Shown in pieces: positions 38,044-45,322 of a stretch of DNA of 64,000 bases (position 1 is its first letter; each line of letters opens with the position of its first letter). Made by a program: the position numbers and the translations under genes. Source of the DNA: Ancylobacter novellus DSM 506 (GTDB lineage Bacteria; Pseudomonadota; Alphaproteobacteria; Rhizobiales; Xanthobacteraceae); the NCBI RefSeq assembly GCF_000092925.1, contig NC_014217.1, forward strand, positions 682,001 to 746,000, read 5' to 3'. The notes beneath the pieces were generated by a model, which was not told the origin of the DNA, did not search any database, and was given only the letters and a program-made list of their open reading frames with translations.

Positions 38044-38538
38044 TCAGCGCGCGCGGGCGAGCATCCTGCCCTGCCGGCGCAGCCAGAATATCTGCGCGGT
38101 CAGGCCGATGACGAGGAGCGCGAGCAGGCTCGCCTGGGAGCCGACGAGCAGCGGGGCGTGCAGGTCCGTGACCAGCGGATGGCCGTCCGGCACGCGGCGC
38201 AGCACCTCCGTCACGGTCGGCAGCATGAGCAGGAACACGGTCAGGCTCAGGCACACCGTCTCGATGTAAGTCGTTGCGCGGCCTGGCAGTTTCAGCTCGC
38301 CGACGCCATAGCCGACCGCCAGCAGCAGCAGCGTGACGACGCCGATCACATAGCTCACCGGCGCGTGGGCGACGAGGAAGACGCTGGTGCCGCCGATCAG
38401 CATGGCGACGAGATAGACCATGCCGGCCGCCGACCACGGCACGATCCGGCCGTAGCGCAGGATCATGTAGGCGGCGGCGGGAATGGCCGGCAGGCTTCCG
38501 AGCGTGTGCACCCAGCCGAGCGGGGAGATGCCGAACAT
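38044..38538 (-). CDS. Hypothetical four-to-five-TM membrane protein under TetR control
   Basis: 164 residues with about five hydrophobic segments, starting MFGISPLGWVHTLGSLPAIP; I do not recognise a named family. It follows the TetR gene on the same strand, and a near-copy of the palindrome upstream of tetR (ACCTAC-n6-GTAGGT, 38561-38578) lies just before its start, so it is probably the regulator's target. Confidence 0.75.
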   Translation of the reverse strand: MFGISPLGWVHTLGSLPAIPAAAYMILRYGRIVPWSAAGMVYLVAMLIGGTSVFLVAHAPVSYVIGVVTLLLLAVGYGVGELKLPGRATTYIETVCLSLTVFLLMLPTVTEVLRRVPDGHPLVTDLHAPLLVGSQASLLALLVIGLTAQIFWLRRQGRMLARAR

Positions 38539-38560
38539 GAGGAGTTCCTTTCCGATTTCT

Positions 38561-38578
38561 ACCTACTAATCGGTAGGT
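38561..38578. promoter_or_regulatory. Putative TetR operator (target gene)
   Basis: ACCTAC-TAATCG-GTAGGT, a perfect 6+6 inverted repeat 22 bases before the membrane-protein ATG (minus strand). It shares CCTAC...GTAGG with the palindrome upstream of the tetR gene. Confidence 0.75.
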
Positions 38579-38610
38579 TGATAGGGCAAGCGAGGCTCGT
38601 TCCCGCGCGG

Positions 38611-39195
38611 TCAGCGGGAGATGACGAGCCGCGCCATCAAGGGCTGGACGATGAGGCCGAACATGCCGGCGTCGCCATAGGCGCGGGCCGAGAGCATGGC
38701 GCCGTGCACCGTGGCGAGGAAGGTCTCGGCCTCGGCCCGCGCCGTGCCGTCGAGCCGCAGGCTGCCCTGCCGGGCGCCGCGTTCCAGCACCGAGGCCAGC
38801 CAGGCCGAGAGCGAGCGGAAATGCGCGCGCACCTCCAGCGCCACCTCCGGCGGCAGCACCGGAATCTGCGTCGCCAGCAGCGCGCAGACGCAGAAGGGTG
38901 CGCTTTCATCGGCGATGCAGGCCTGCCAATAGCCGGTATAGGCATCGAGCTGCCCGACCGGATCGGGAACGTTGCGCTCCAGCGCGGCGATGCCCGTTTG
39001 CGCGTCCTCGCGGTAGCGGGCGACGAGGGTGCGCACGAGGTCCGCCTTGGCCGGGAAATGATGGTGGATGCTGGCCTTGCGGATGCCGACGACCGCGGCG
39101 ATGTCGGCATAGCTGAAGCTGTCATAGCCGCCCGCGACGATCAGCGAGCGGGCGCAGGTGAGGATGTCGTCGGCCATGGTAGAGGAATGTGCCAT
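38611..39195 (-). CDS. TetR/AcrR family transcriptional regulator
   Basis: 194 residues with the N-terminal TetR helix-turn-helix (YDSFSYADIAAVVGIRKASI, HHHFPAKADLVRTLV) and an all-helical ligand domain. An internal ATG at 39177 (MADDIL) could also be the start. A perfect palindrome lies 12 bases upstream and a similar one before the next gene, which points to autoregulation and control of that gene. Confidence 0.92.
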   Translation of the reverse strand: MAHSSTMADDILTCARSLIVAGGYDSFSYADIAAVVGIRKASIHHHFPAKADLVRTLVARYREDAQTGIAALERNVPDPVGQLDAYTGYWQACIADESAPFCVCALLATQIPVLPPEVALEVRAHFRSLSAWLASVLERGARQGSLRLDGTARAEAETFLATVHGAMLSARAYGDAGMFGLIVQPLMARLVISR

Positions 39196-39207
39196 GGCCT
39201 CAGATTG

Positions 39208-39219
39208 CCTACTAGTAGG
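39208..39219. promoter_or_regulatory. Putative TetR operator (autoregulatory)
   Basis: CCTACTAGTAGG, a perfect 12-bp palindrome upstream of the tetR ATG. The core CCTAC/GTAGG matches the site at 38561-38578. Confidence 0.75.
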
Positions 39220-39265
39220 TAGATTGTCAATGCATCGCGGCCTCCCTGTACGGGGGCGGCCGGTC

Positions 39266-39496
39266 TCAGTCGACCGCGATCATCACGTCGGAAGCCTTGA
39301 TCACGGCATAGGCCTTGGCGCCTTCCTTCAGCCCCAGCTCCTCCACCGCCTCGTTGGTGACGGAGGAGGTGATGACCTGCCCGCCGGCGCTCTCCAGCCG
39401 CGCATGCGGGGTGGTGGCAGCTTTGGTGACATTTCCGATGCCACCGGTGACATCGCGGCTGCCACCGGTGGCATCGAGGCTGTCACCGGTGCGATG
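39266..39496 (-). pseudogene. TOBE (Mop) molybdate-binding domain fragment without a start
   Basis: The minus-strand frame encodes VTKAATTPHARLESAGGQV and then SSVTNEAVEELGLKEGAKAY, AVIKASDVMIAVD: the body of a Mop/TOBE molybdate-binding module. The usual first 15-20 residues (MxISARNxLxG...) are missing, and the open frame, bounded upstream by a TGA at 39497-39499, has no ATG, GTG or TTG before the domain core. The missing part is replaced by a 21-bp tandem repeat. It is probably a 5'-truncated gene. Confidence 0.8.
39440..39496. repeat. 21-bp imperfect tandem repeat
   Basis: GCCACCGGTGACATCGCGGC and GCCACCGGTGGCATCGAGGC lie one after the other with a 21-base period (39440-39460, 39461-39481), followed by a partial third unit GTCACCGGTGCGATG. 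It sits where the start of the TOBE gene should be. Confidence 0.8.
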
Positions 39497-39521
39497 TCAC
39501 CAGTGACAGGTTGGGCGGGCG

Positions 39522-40028
39522 TCAGGGAGACGTGGCCGCCGGGGCAAGCGGGCGGACCTCGACGCGGGCGACGTCGATCACGCTGCGCGCGCCGCGCCGG
39601 TCGCCGGGCATGACGAGGCGGGGGGAGCGGGCGGGTTCGATCGTATGGCCCTCTCGGGCCGTGGCGAGCAGCACCGGCGCATCGCCGAGCTCGGGCGCCA
39701 GCTCGCCGGCCGAGAGCACCAGCGTGTAGCCGTCGCCGGCGGTCACGATCACCAGGCTGCGCAGCAGCGCGGGATGGTCGGTCGGGTCAATCAGGCCGTT
39801 GCCGATGAGGATGTCCCAGAGCTTCGCGCCGGTGTAGCGCGCCTTCTCCTCGCCCTTGGAGGTGAGGAAGGCGACGTCGACGCTCTCCGAGGGGAGGGCG
39901 CGCAGGGCGTCGAGCGGAAGATTGACCTCCTTGCCGCCGCCCGCCAGCACCACCGGATCCCGCGCCGCCGCCGGGGCGACGAGGAGCGCGAGGAGGAGGG
40001 GGAGGGCGAGAAGGCGAAGGACCGGCAT
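39522..40028 (-). CDS. Secreted molybdopterin-binding-like domain protein
   Basis: 168 residues with a signal peptide (LLALLVAPAAA-RDP). The body DAPVLLATAREGHTIEPARS, RSLVIVTAGDGYTLVLSAGE and RSVIDVARVEVRPL resembles small periplasmic proteins of the sulfite-oxidase molybdopterin-domain fold that sit near molybdate genes. Cofactor residues are not obvious, so actual Mo binding is doubtful. It is upstream of the TOBE fragment on the same strand, which supports a molybdenum theme. Confidence 0.7.
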   Translation of the reverse strand: MPVLRLLALPLLLALLVAPAAARDPVVLAGGGKEVNLPLDALRALPSESVDVAFLTSKGEEKARYTGAKLWDILIGNGLIDPTDHPALLRSLVIVTAGDGYTLVLSAGELAPELGDAPVLLATAREGHTIEPARSPRLVMPGDRRGARSVIDVARVEVRPLAPAATSP

Positions 40029-40196
40029 GGAGAACGTCTCCGGGAGGGGGACGGAAGATATGTTTGTAGGGATATAGGATGGATAGGGAGGGGGCAAGGC
40101 GGAGGGCGCTCTTAAGCCGCCTCTGGTGCTTCGGCCTGCCTATCTCGCATCATAGCCCCGCTGTACATACTGAGGCGTCGTCGCTGTCAGCGGAAT

Positions 40197-40808
40197 TCAT
40201 TGTTTCGACGTTGGATGCCCAGCCCCGTAAACTAAACCAGTTGTGTCGATGGTCGTCCCAGGGGAATTTTTTAGAAACTCATCATATTTTTCTTTGTATA
40301 AATTGTGACAAGCATACCAGCGATATAATCCAAAAATTAAGACAAAAATCGGAAAGTAATTCTCTATTGTTAGTTTGTCACACAAATTTGGCAGAATAGT
40401 TTTGTATAAGTATACAAAGAAGACCAATCCTGCAATTCCAAGAGCCAAAAATAACTGTAATTTTATATGGGTAATCATTTTTCCTGTTTTACGATGTTGC
40501 CCAAAGTAATAATGTATGTCTTTCAAGTCAGTCTGTTTTAGAAATTGACGTTCTATATTCGCAATAATTACTAAGTTTCTATTATACCAATAGGCAGAAT
40601 CATATGCATTCTCAATAACCCATATTGCTATAAGCATTATAAGGGCAACTGCTATGTCAAGAGATATTATGTTTTTCTCAACAAGTGACCATGTTGCAAA
40701 TGCTCCAACCAGAGTTGTTAAAGATTGCCATACGACAACAATGTGACGATTGATGTCGTTCATTAGCTGATTGTACATGGCAATGAGAAATTCTGAGCGT
40801 GGATCCAT
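40197..40808 (-). CDS. Low-GC four-helix membrane protein (unknown)
   Basis: 203 residues with four hydrophobic segments: VVVWQSLTTLVGAFATWSLV, ISLDIAVALIMLIAIWVIEN, LQLFLALGIAGLVFFVYLY and YFPIFVLIFGLYRWYACH. A charged cytoplasmic-looking loop of about 45 residues separates the two hairpins. Base composition is far below the genome's GC level and codons are AT-ending, a clear sign of transfer. Ten bases separate it from the upstream DUF6610-like gene, so they form a pair. It is not a recognised transporter; the two-hairpin layout is reminiscent of membrane effectors of defence systems, which is speculation. Confidence 0.7.
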   Translation of the reverse strand: MDPRSEFLIAMYNQLMNDINRHIVVVWQSLTTLVGAFATWSLVEKNIISLDIAVALIMLIAIWVIENAYDSAYWYNRNLVIIANIERQFLKQTDLKDIHYYFGQHRKTGKMITHIKLQLFLALGIAGLVFFVYLYKTILPNLCDKLTIENYFPIFVLIFGLYRWYACHNLYKEKYDEFLKNSPGTTIDTTGLVYGAGHPTSKQ

Positions 40809-40818
40809 GTCATTCTTG

Positions 40819-41505
40819 CTATGTCTGGGAGATGTATTTTGTGTAACTTTCTATGCTTGATCTATACTCATTCCAGATTGCATTGATGTTGGAGACTGAT
40901 GCTGTTAGGCAGGTCTGGTAGCCGCCAACAGGATGGGGTCGGAAACCGCTTCCATCAAAGTAGTCTCCGAATGCTGCGTCTAGCGTGAATCTATTCACAT
41001 CTATGCTGACAACTGGCATCTGGTCAGCCAAGCGTCTTTGAATATCAGGTCTCCCGCCAAGGAGATGGACGGGCCTCCTGAAGGCGGACGGTGGGATGCG
41101 GGTGCCCCCATATCGGGTCGGGACACTGTAACCCAAAATAAACTCAGATGGTATGCCTGCCGTAAGGACATTCTGCAATAAAGGGTCTTTTGGTACAATA
41201 ATTACGAATTTACAATGCTCCAGTAATAGATAGGCTTGATCGATAATTTTTGTAAGTTCTATTTTATCTTCTACGTCTTGGGCTACCGTCATAAACGGTT
41301 TTGTAAGTATCACTGCTTGTATATGCTTCTCAAAATTGTAATTCTTCCAATCTATATCAAGAAACCCAACGCGTTCAAAGTTACGAATATCCCTGAGGTT
41401 GGTATATCGTGCTCCGGCGTGCCATCCATGGGCAGACGCTATACGTAGAACAGTCGCGCTGTGGGCGACAAACTTCAAAACAGGTTCGCCAATGCCAAGC
41501 CGCAT
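40819..41505 (-). CDS. DUF6610-like protein
   Basis: 228 residues, cytosolic. Segments FLDIDWKNYNFEKHIQAVIL, CKFVIIVPKDPLL, EFILGYSVPTRYGGTRIP, RPVHLLGGRPDIQRRLAD and LDAAFGDYFDGSGFRPHPVG match my memory of DUF6610, a family found on mobile DNA with no known function. The alternation of beta strands and helices (VIIVPKD, VHLLGGRPD) suggests a Rossmann-like fold. Lower GC than the core genome. It precedes the four-helix membrane gene by 10 bases. Confidence 0.72.
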   Translation of the reverse strand: MRLGIGEPVLKFVAHSATVLRIASAHGWHAGARYTNLRDIRNFERVGFLDIDWKNYNFEKHIQAVILTKPFMTVAQDVEDKIELTKIIDQAYLLLEHCKFVIIVPKDPLLQNVLTAGIPSEFILGYSVPTRYGGTRIPPSAFRRPVHLLGGRPDIQRRLADQMPVVSIDVNRFTLDAAFGDYFDGSGFRPHPVGGYQTCLTASVSNINAIWNEYRSSIESYTKYISQT

Positions 41506-41638
41506 GTCGTGGTTCGAGTGTATGATCAGATTGTCGCGAATGTGAAATGATAGCGTTGCATATGCAATGTGGACAATGTCCTAATAAAGGTTCTAGGAAA
41601 AAAATCCTAATTATATACGTGACAAAGCAGGCCATGTG

Positions 41639-41848
41639 ATGCAAGGTGATTCGCGACAGGCCGGCGCTGAGGAGGATGCGAGAGCGGCCTTTATCGAGGC
41701 TGCTCTCCCTCTGATTTTGGATTGGTATCGCGCGCTTCCGGTGCCGTCCGACCGTTTTGTCGTCGATCTTTACGACTGCCAGGCTTTGGCTTTGGATTTG
41801 TGGGATAAGGCTTTAGAGCAAACTGAGGAAACGCCTTCCCCCAAGTAG
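41639..41848 (+). CDS. Small terminal ORF of transposon A
   Basis: 69 residues (ATG at 41639; a GTG one codon earlier is possible), acidic, with ARAAFIEAALPLILDWYRAL and DCQALALDLWDKALEQ suggesting two helices. It starts 11 bases inside the left terminal repeat and overlaps the 3' end of the convergent Rx4H gene by 158 bases. A similar small convergent ORF occupies the same place in transposon B. Unknown function; the large overlap lowers confidence. Confidence 0.5.
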   Translation: MQGDSRQAGAEEDARAAFIEAALPLILDWYRALPVPSDRFVVDLYDCQALALDLWDKALEQTEETPSPK

Positions 41849-42311
41849 ACAGGTCGTATTCGATGGGGGCAGTGTATAGCTCTGAGCAAAGGGCGCGGGC
41901 CTCTTCGACAAGCTTGTTAATGAGCTCGACGGAAATGGGGTGAACGGCGGACCCGCCGTCTTGTCTCGCAACGGCAAGTAACAGCTGCTCCTCTCCCTTC
42001 TCGGGGTCAAGCACCATGCCGCCCATCATGGGGTTGTGCAGGAACCGGGATCGGTCATCATTGATGGACTTTAGGCGCGGCGGCAGCTTGCTTAGGCGCT
42101 CACGCTCGCCGGTGCTTATCGGTATCTCAGGTAGCCGAAGAAGCGCAGCCAGTATTTCTGTGTTCCTCCTGAGTTGGTTCCCAGCAAGGAGGACGCGCCC
42201 CATATCTGTTGTGAGTGGGAGCAGCCGGGACAGCAGGAAGTGCAGCTGCGATTCCATGTAACAGCAGGCTTGGGAGAATCGCCCTATCGCAACCGCGATG
42301 GAGGCGTTCAT
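41691..42311 (-). CDS. Helical HEPN-like protein with Rx4H motif (transposon A cargo)
   Basis: 206 residues from the ATG at 42311 (an ATG at 42335 would add 8). The N-terminal two thirds are helical: VAIGRFSQACCYMESQLHFL, QLRRNTEILAALLRL. The motif DDRSRFLHNP (R87, H92) has the R-x4-H spacing of HEPN ribonucleases. It shares AIGR, the helix that follows, and DR-x4-HxP with the protein at 45323-45934 in transposon B. The basic C-terminal tail (PNPKPKPGSRKDRRQNGR) overlaps the opposite small ORF. HEPN membership is inference. Confidence 0.65.
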   Translation of the reverse strand: MNASIAVAIGRFSQACCYMESQLHFLLSRLLPLTTDMGRVLLAGNQLRRNTEILAALLRLPEIPISTGERERLSKLPPRLKSINDDRSRFLHNPMMGGMVLDPEKGEEQLLLAVARQDGGSAVHPISVELINKLVEEARALCSELYTAPIEYDLSTWGKAFPQFALKPYPTNPKPKPGSRKDRRQNGRTAPEARDTNPKSEGEQPR

Positions 42312-42333
42312 GTCCGCAGGAGTGAGGACTGCC

Positions 42334-42495
42334 ATGAGTGATGACCCGCAAAAAACCAGGATGGACGAGGTGCTCAAGCGGATGCTCAGCACCCCGCCAA
42401 CGCCGCATAAAGGGCCGTTAACGGAGGCTGAGCAAAGGGACGACAGGTCTCCGGCGACGAAGCGCCGCTTGGGTACTGGACAAAGTCAGGACTGA
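42334..42495 (+). CDS. Small TPPxPH-motif protein, possible antitoxin (transposon A)
   Basis: 53 residues behind a GAGG site (GTGAGGACTGCC). After a charged helix (QKTRMDEVLKRMLSTPPTPH) comes a basic tail. The LxTPPxPH motif (18-25) is shared with the 56-residue protein at 45092-45262 in transposon B. The gene is divergent from the Rx4H protein gene, with start codons overlapping or 22 bases apart depending on start choice. Small size, charge and pairing suggest an antitoxin or regulator, unproven. Confidence 0.65.
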   Translation: MSDDPQKTRMDEVLKRMLSTPPTPHKGPLTEAEQRDDRSPATKRRLGTGQSQD

Positions 42496-42728
42496 GGCCC
42501 GTTCTGCGTCTGGACCAGCAGTTTCCAGAGGATGTCGCCCTTTGACGGCGAGTGCTGGCGATGGTTCTGAGGTGGAAGTGGGTTGCCCGCGTTACAGGCC
42601 ACCTCATCCCGGCAGTTAGTGCAGATATAGATGCCGGAGAACGGCCCCACTGTGCCCGGCTTGTAGGTACGGTCAAACCTATCATCAACCATGTGGGTCA
42701 GCTCGTTGCCGTTCTGATACAGTGCCAT
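42486..42728 (-). CDS. Protein L-like small CxxC protein (transposon A cargo)
   Basis: 80 residues starting MALYQNGNELTHMV. The pattern PGTVGPFSGIYICTNCRDEV, AGNPLPPQNHRQHSP and ILWKLLVQT matches a family annotated as protein L in many genomes. CTNC plus a histidine-rich loop suggests a half zinc ribbon. It overlaps the convergent small TPPxPH gene by 10 bases. Absent from transposon B. Role unknown. Confidence 0.72.
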   Translation of the reverse strand: MALYQNGNELTHMVDDRFDRTYKPGTVGPFSGIYICTNCRDEVACNAGNPLPPQNHRQHSPSKGDILWKLLVQTQNGPQS

Positions 42729-42987
42729 GGGATGGCTCCATTTTAAGTCGAGCCGGGCTTGACCGTAGACCGAATCCGGATTCCTAATCCGGCTGTTCAA
42801 GTGCCTTGCCCCGCAGCCCGGCTCATGGGTTGCTCGGGAACTCGGGGGCGCTGGCTGCAACCGGCGCTCCCGAATCGTCAGTTCGAATTTCGAGACATTC
42901 TGTCGCGGACGTCAACTGTCCTCGCGGGCAATCCCCGTCTTGCGCAACTTTCGTTTGCGCCAGCGGGCGAAGCGCTTCGCCTTCTGC

Positions 42988-43959
42988 TTAAGCGTAAGCG
43001 GCTTCACCAATCCGCCGATAGGTCAAACGCTTGCCTTCGATGCCCTTAAGGGCGTCATCGCGGCGGGTGGTGTCGTCGATCCCGCGAGCGCTGCGGCGGT
43101 TGTAGCGGAAATCGAATTCGACGAGGTAGCGGTGCAGGTGCTTCTCGGCGCAGTGCTGGTAGACGCCGCGCATGCCGCGCTTGAAGACCGAGAAGTAGTT
43201 TTCGATGGTGTTGGTGTGGACGGTGCCGCGAGCGTACTCGCCAGCTGAATGACGCACCGTCTCGTGGCTCGCGAACTCGCGGCCGGTCACGGTGTAGAGA
43301 CGGCTTTCGTCGGTGTAGAGCGCGGTATCGCGAGACACGTTGCGCACCAGCACGTCGCGGACGGTCTCGGCATTCGCCTTGGCAACGTGGAAGGTGCGGA
43401 TGTTGCCGCCGCGCTCGACAAGGCCAACAACGGCGCGCTTGCCGGACGGGCCTGACTTGCCCTTCTTGGTGAAGGGCTTGCCGCTGGTGGTGACGGTCGG
43501 CTGCGTTTCGGTCTTGCCGAAGTAGGTTTCATCGGCCTCGACGATCTTGCCCTCGCCGCCCATGGGGCCAGAGGTGGACACGTCGTCCTTCATGGCCTCG
43601 CGGATGCGGTGAGCCATGAACCAAGCGGTCTTGTAGGTGACGCCGAGCATGCGGTGAAGCTGATGGGCAGACATGCCCTTCTTGCTCGCGCACATGAGGT
43701 GCGTCGCGAACAGCCACTTGTTGAGCGGGATCTTGGAGCGCTCGAACACGGTGCCGACGGTGACGGTGAACTGCTCGCGGCAGGCGTTGCACTGATAGAC
43801 GCCGGGACGGTGAGCCTTGCCCTTAAGGCCGCGGATGGCGGCGGGGTCGGCGTTGCCACAGTGCGGGCAGATCGGGCCAAGCGGCCAACGCTGGGCTTCC
43901 AGATACTCGCGGGCCTTGTCCGCGTCGGTGAAGATGGGGTTGTCGAAGCCGCTAGCCAT
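42988..43959 (-). CDS. IS1595-family transposase (transposon A)
   Basis: 323 residues with an N-terminal zinc ribbon (CPHCGNAD ... CNAC), the ISXO2 helix block KKGMSAHQLHRMLGVTYKTA and a DDE/DDN core: first Asp in VEADETYFG, second in LYTDESRLY, then HTNTIENYFSVFKRGM. The ATG follows AAGGGA. Intact, so probably active. It is related to, but clearly diverged from, the transposase of transposon B. Confidence 0.93.
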   Translation of the reverse strand: MASGFDNPIFTDADKAREYLEAQRWPLGPICPHCGNADPAAIRGLKGKAHRPGVYQCNACREQFTVTVGTVFERSKIPLNKWLFATHLMCASKKGMSAHQLHRMLGVTYKTAWFMAHRIREAMKDDVSTSGPMGGEGKIVEADETYFGKTETQPTVTTSGKPFTKKGKSGPSGKRAVVGLVERGGNIRTFHVAKANAETVRDVLVRNVSRDTALYTDESRLYTVTGREFASHETVRHSAGEYARGTVHTNTIENYFSVFKRGMRGVYQHCAEKHLHRYLVEFDFRYNRRSARGIDDTTRRDDALKGIEGKRLTYRRIGEAAYA

Positions 43960-44004
43960 GGTCGTGATCCCTTGTTGATCCGATCATAGGCGCAGGCCGT
44001 GCTT

Positions 44005-44050
44005 TGTCAAGTATATAATTAGGAAAAAAATCCTAATTATATACTTGACA
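44005..44050. repeat. 46-bp palindrome at the junction of two transposons
   Basis: The right end of transposon A and left end of transposon B face each other across a shared A-rich 8-bp duplication, giving two 20-base arms (TGTCAAGTATATAATTAGGA and its complement) around six A. Each arm ends in TTGACA reading towards its own transposase, so the junction looks like a divergent promoter pair (minus strand: TTGACA-16-TATGAT; plus strand: TTGACA-17-GATAGT). Confidence 0.9.
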
Positions 44051-44093
44051 TAGCGTGAGCGATTTTGGATAGTCGGGACAAGGAGTTGCCCCG

Positions 44094-45074
44094 ATGAACC
44101 TCACCGATGCCATCTTCCACGACGACGACGCGGCCCGCGAACACCTCGAAAGCATCCGCTGGGCCGATGGCGTCTATTGCCCGCATTGCGGCAACGCCGA
44201 CGCGGCGAGCATCCGCAAGCTGGCCGGCAAGTCGCATCGTCCGGGGCTGTTCCAGTGCAACGCCTGCCGGCAGCACTTCACCGTCACCGTTGGCTCGGTG
44301 ATGGAGCGCTCCAAGATTCCTCTGTCAAAGTGGGTGCTCGGCTTCCACCTCATGGCGGCGTCCAAGAAGGGCATGTCTGCCCATCAGCTTCACCGCATGC
44401 TCGGCGTCACCTACAAGACCGCTTGGTTCATGGCGCACCGCATTCGCGAGGCCATGAAGGAAGACGTGACCGCTTCCGGCCCGCTCGGCGGCGAGGGCAA
44501 GATTGTCGAGGCCGATGAGACCTACATCGGCACGCGCGAGACCCCGCGCAAGCTGTCGCGTGGCCGCGTTCCCACCTACACCAAGGGCGGCAAGGCCGGC
44601 GGCGCCCAGAAGCGCATCGTTGTCGGGCTGGTGGAGCGTGGCGGCAAGGCCCGCATGTTCCACCTCAATGAGGCCACGAAGGAGACCGTGCGCGAGGTGC
44701 TGGTGCGCAACGTGTCAGCGGAAACGACGCTCCACACCGACGAGAGTCGCCTCTACACCACGACCGGCGGCGAGTTCGCCAAGCACTCCACGGTCAAGCA
44801 TTCAACGAAGGAATATGCCCGTCGCGAGGGCGATATCGTGGTGCACTCCAACACCATTGAGAACGTCTTTGCCGTCTTCAAGCGCGGCATGATTGGCGTC
44901 TACCAGCACTGCGGCGAGGCTCACCTGCACCGCTACCTCGCGGAGTTCGATTTCCGCTACAACCGGCGCACCGCCCTCAAGGTCACCGACCGCGAGCGCA
45001 CCGAAGACGCCATTCGCGGCGCGGCCGGCAAACGGCTCACCTATCAACAAACTGACAACGCCCATTACGCCTAA
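44094..45074 (+). CDS. IS1595-family transposase (transposon B)
   Basis: 326 residues: zinc ribbon (CPHCGNADAAS ... CNAC), KKGMSAHQLHRMLGVTYKTA, catalytic Asp in VEADETYIG, second Asp in LHTDESRLY and HSNTIENVFAVFKRGM. The ATG follows AAGGAG. The sequence between the catalytic blocks has a longer basic insert (PRKLSRGRVPTYTKGGKAGG) than transposon A's copy, so this is a sister element, not a duplicate. Confidence 0.94.
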   Translation: MNLTDAIFHDDDAAREHLESIRWADGVYCPHCGNADAASIRKLAGKSHRPGLFQCNACRQHFTVTVGSVMERSKIPLSKWVLGFHLMAASKKGMSAHQLHRMLGVTYKTAWFMAHRIREAMKEDVTASGPLGGEGKIVEADETYIGTRETPRKLSRGRVPTYTKGGKAGGAQKRIVVGLVERGGKARMFHLNEATKETVREVLVRNVSAETTLHTDESRLYTTTGGEFAKHSTVKHSTKEYARREGDIVVHSNTIENVFAVFKRGMIGVYQHCGEAHLHRYLAEFDFRYNRRTALKVTDRERTEDAIRGAAGKRLTYQQTDNAHYA

Positions 45075-45091
45075 GCAGAAGGCGCGCAAGG

Positions 45092-45262
45092 CTAGGGTTT
45101 TGAAGAGGAGGGAGCCTTCCTAGGCTTCCTCTTCTCTGCACCCTTGACCTTAGTGGCATCGTGCGGCTTCGGAGGAGTAGTTAGGGCGCGCCGAAGGGCG
45201 GCGGTCGCCCGTTGCGCCACCTCTTCCGGCGTGTACTCTTCGTGTGGTTTTTTAGCTGCCAT
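45092..45262 (-). CDS. Small TPPxPH-motif protein, possible antitoxin (transposon B)
   Basis: 56 residues: MAAKKPHEEYTPEEVAQRAT, then ALRRALTTPPKPH and a Lys-rich tail. LTTPPKPH (27-34) matches the transposon A protein. It is divergent from the Rx4H gene (60 bases apart) and converges on the transposase (17 bases). Unknown family; antitoxin or DNA-binding partner is inference. Confidence 0.65.
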   Translation of the reverse strand: MAAKKPHEEYTPEEVAQRATAALRRALTTPPKPHDATKVKGAEKRKPRKAPSSSKP

Positions 45263-45322
45263 GTGAGCGATCCTGTGCCACCACGCAAACGGAACCCGCA
45301 TCGACCGAAGCGGAATCCGATA

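Larger units (their letters stand above)
41606..44023. mobile_element. IS1595-family transposon A with passenger genes (2418 bp)
   Basis: Bounded by 22-bp inverted repeats (41606-41627 and 44002-44023; CCTAATTATATAC then G/T then TGACAAAG, one mismatch). It is flanked on both sides by the 8-bp direct repeat AAAAAAAT (41598-41605, 44024-44031), the duplication length known for IS1595. Contents: transposase, a protein-L-like gene, a small TPPxPH protein, a divergent Rx4H helical protein and a terminal small ORF. Confidence 0.88.

Noticed and set aside
39436..39496. Tandem repeat considered as a CRISPR remnant
   Set aside because: The 21-base units are contiguous with no spacers and lie at the end of a broken TOBE gene; no cas gene is present.
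42729..42987. Possible extra cargo gene between the protein-L-like gene and transposase of transposon A
   Set aside because: Only frames without a family pattern or ribosome site are seen; left as non-coding.
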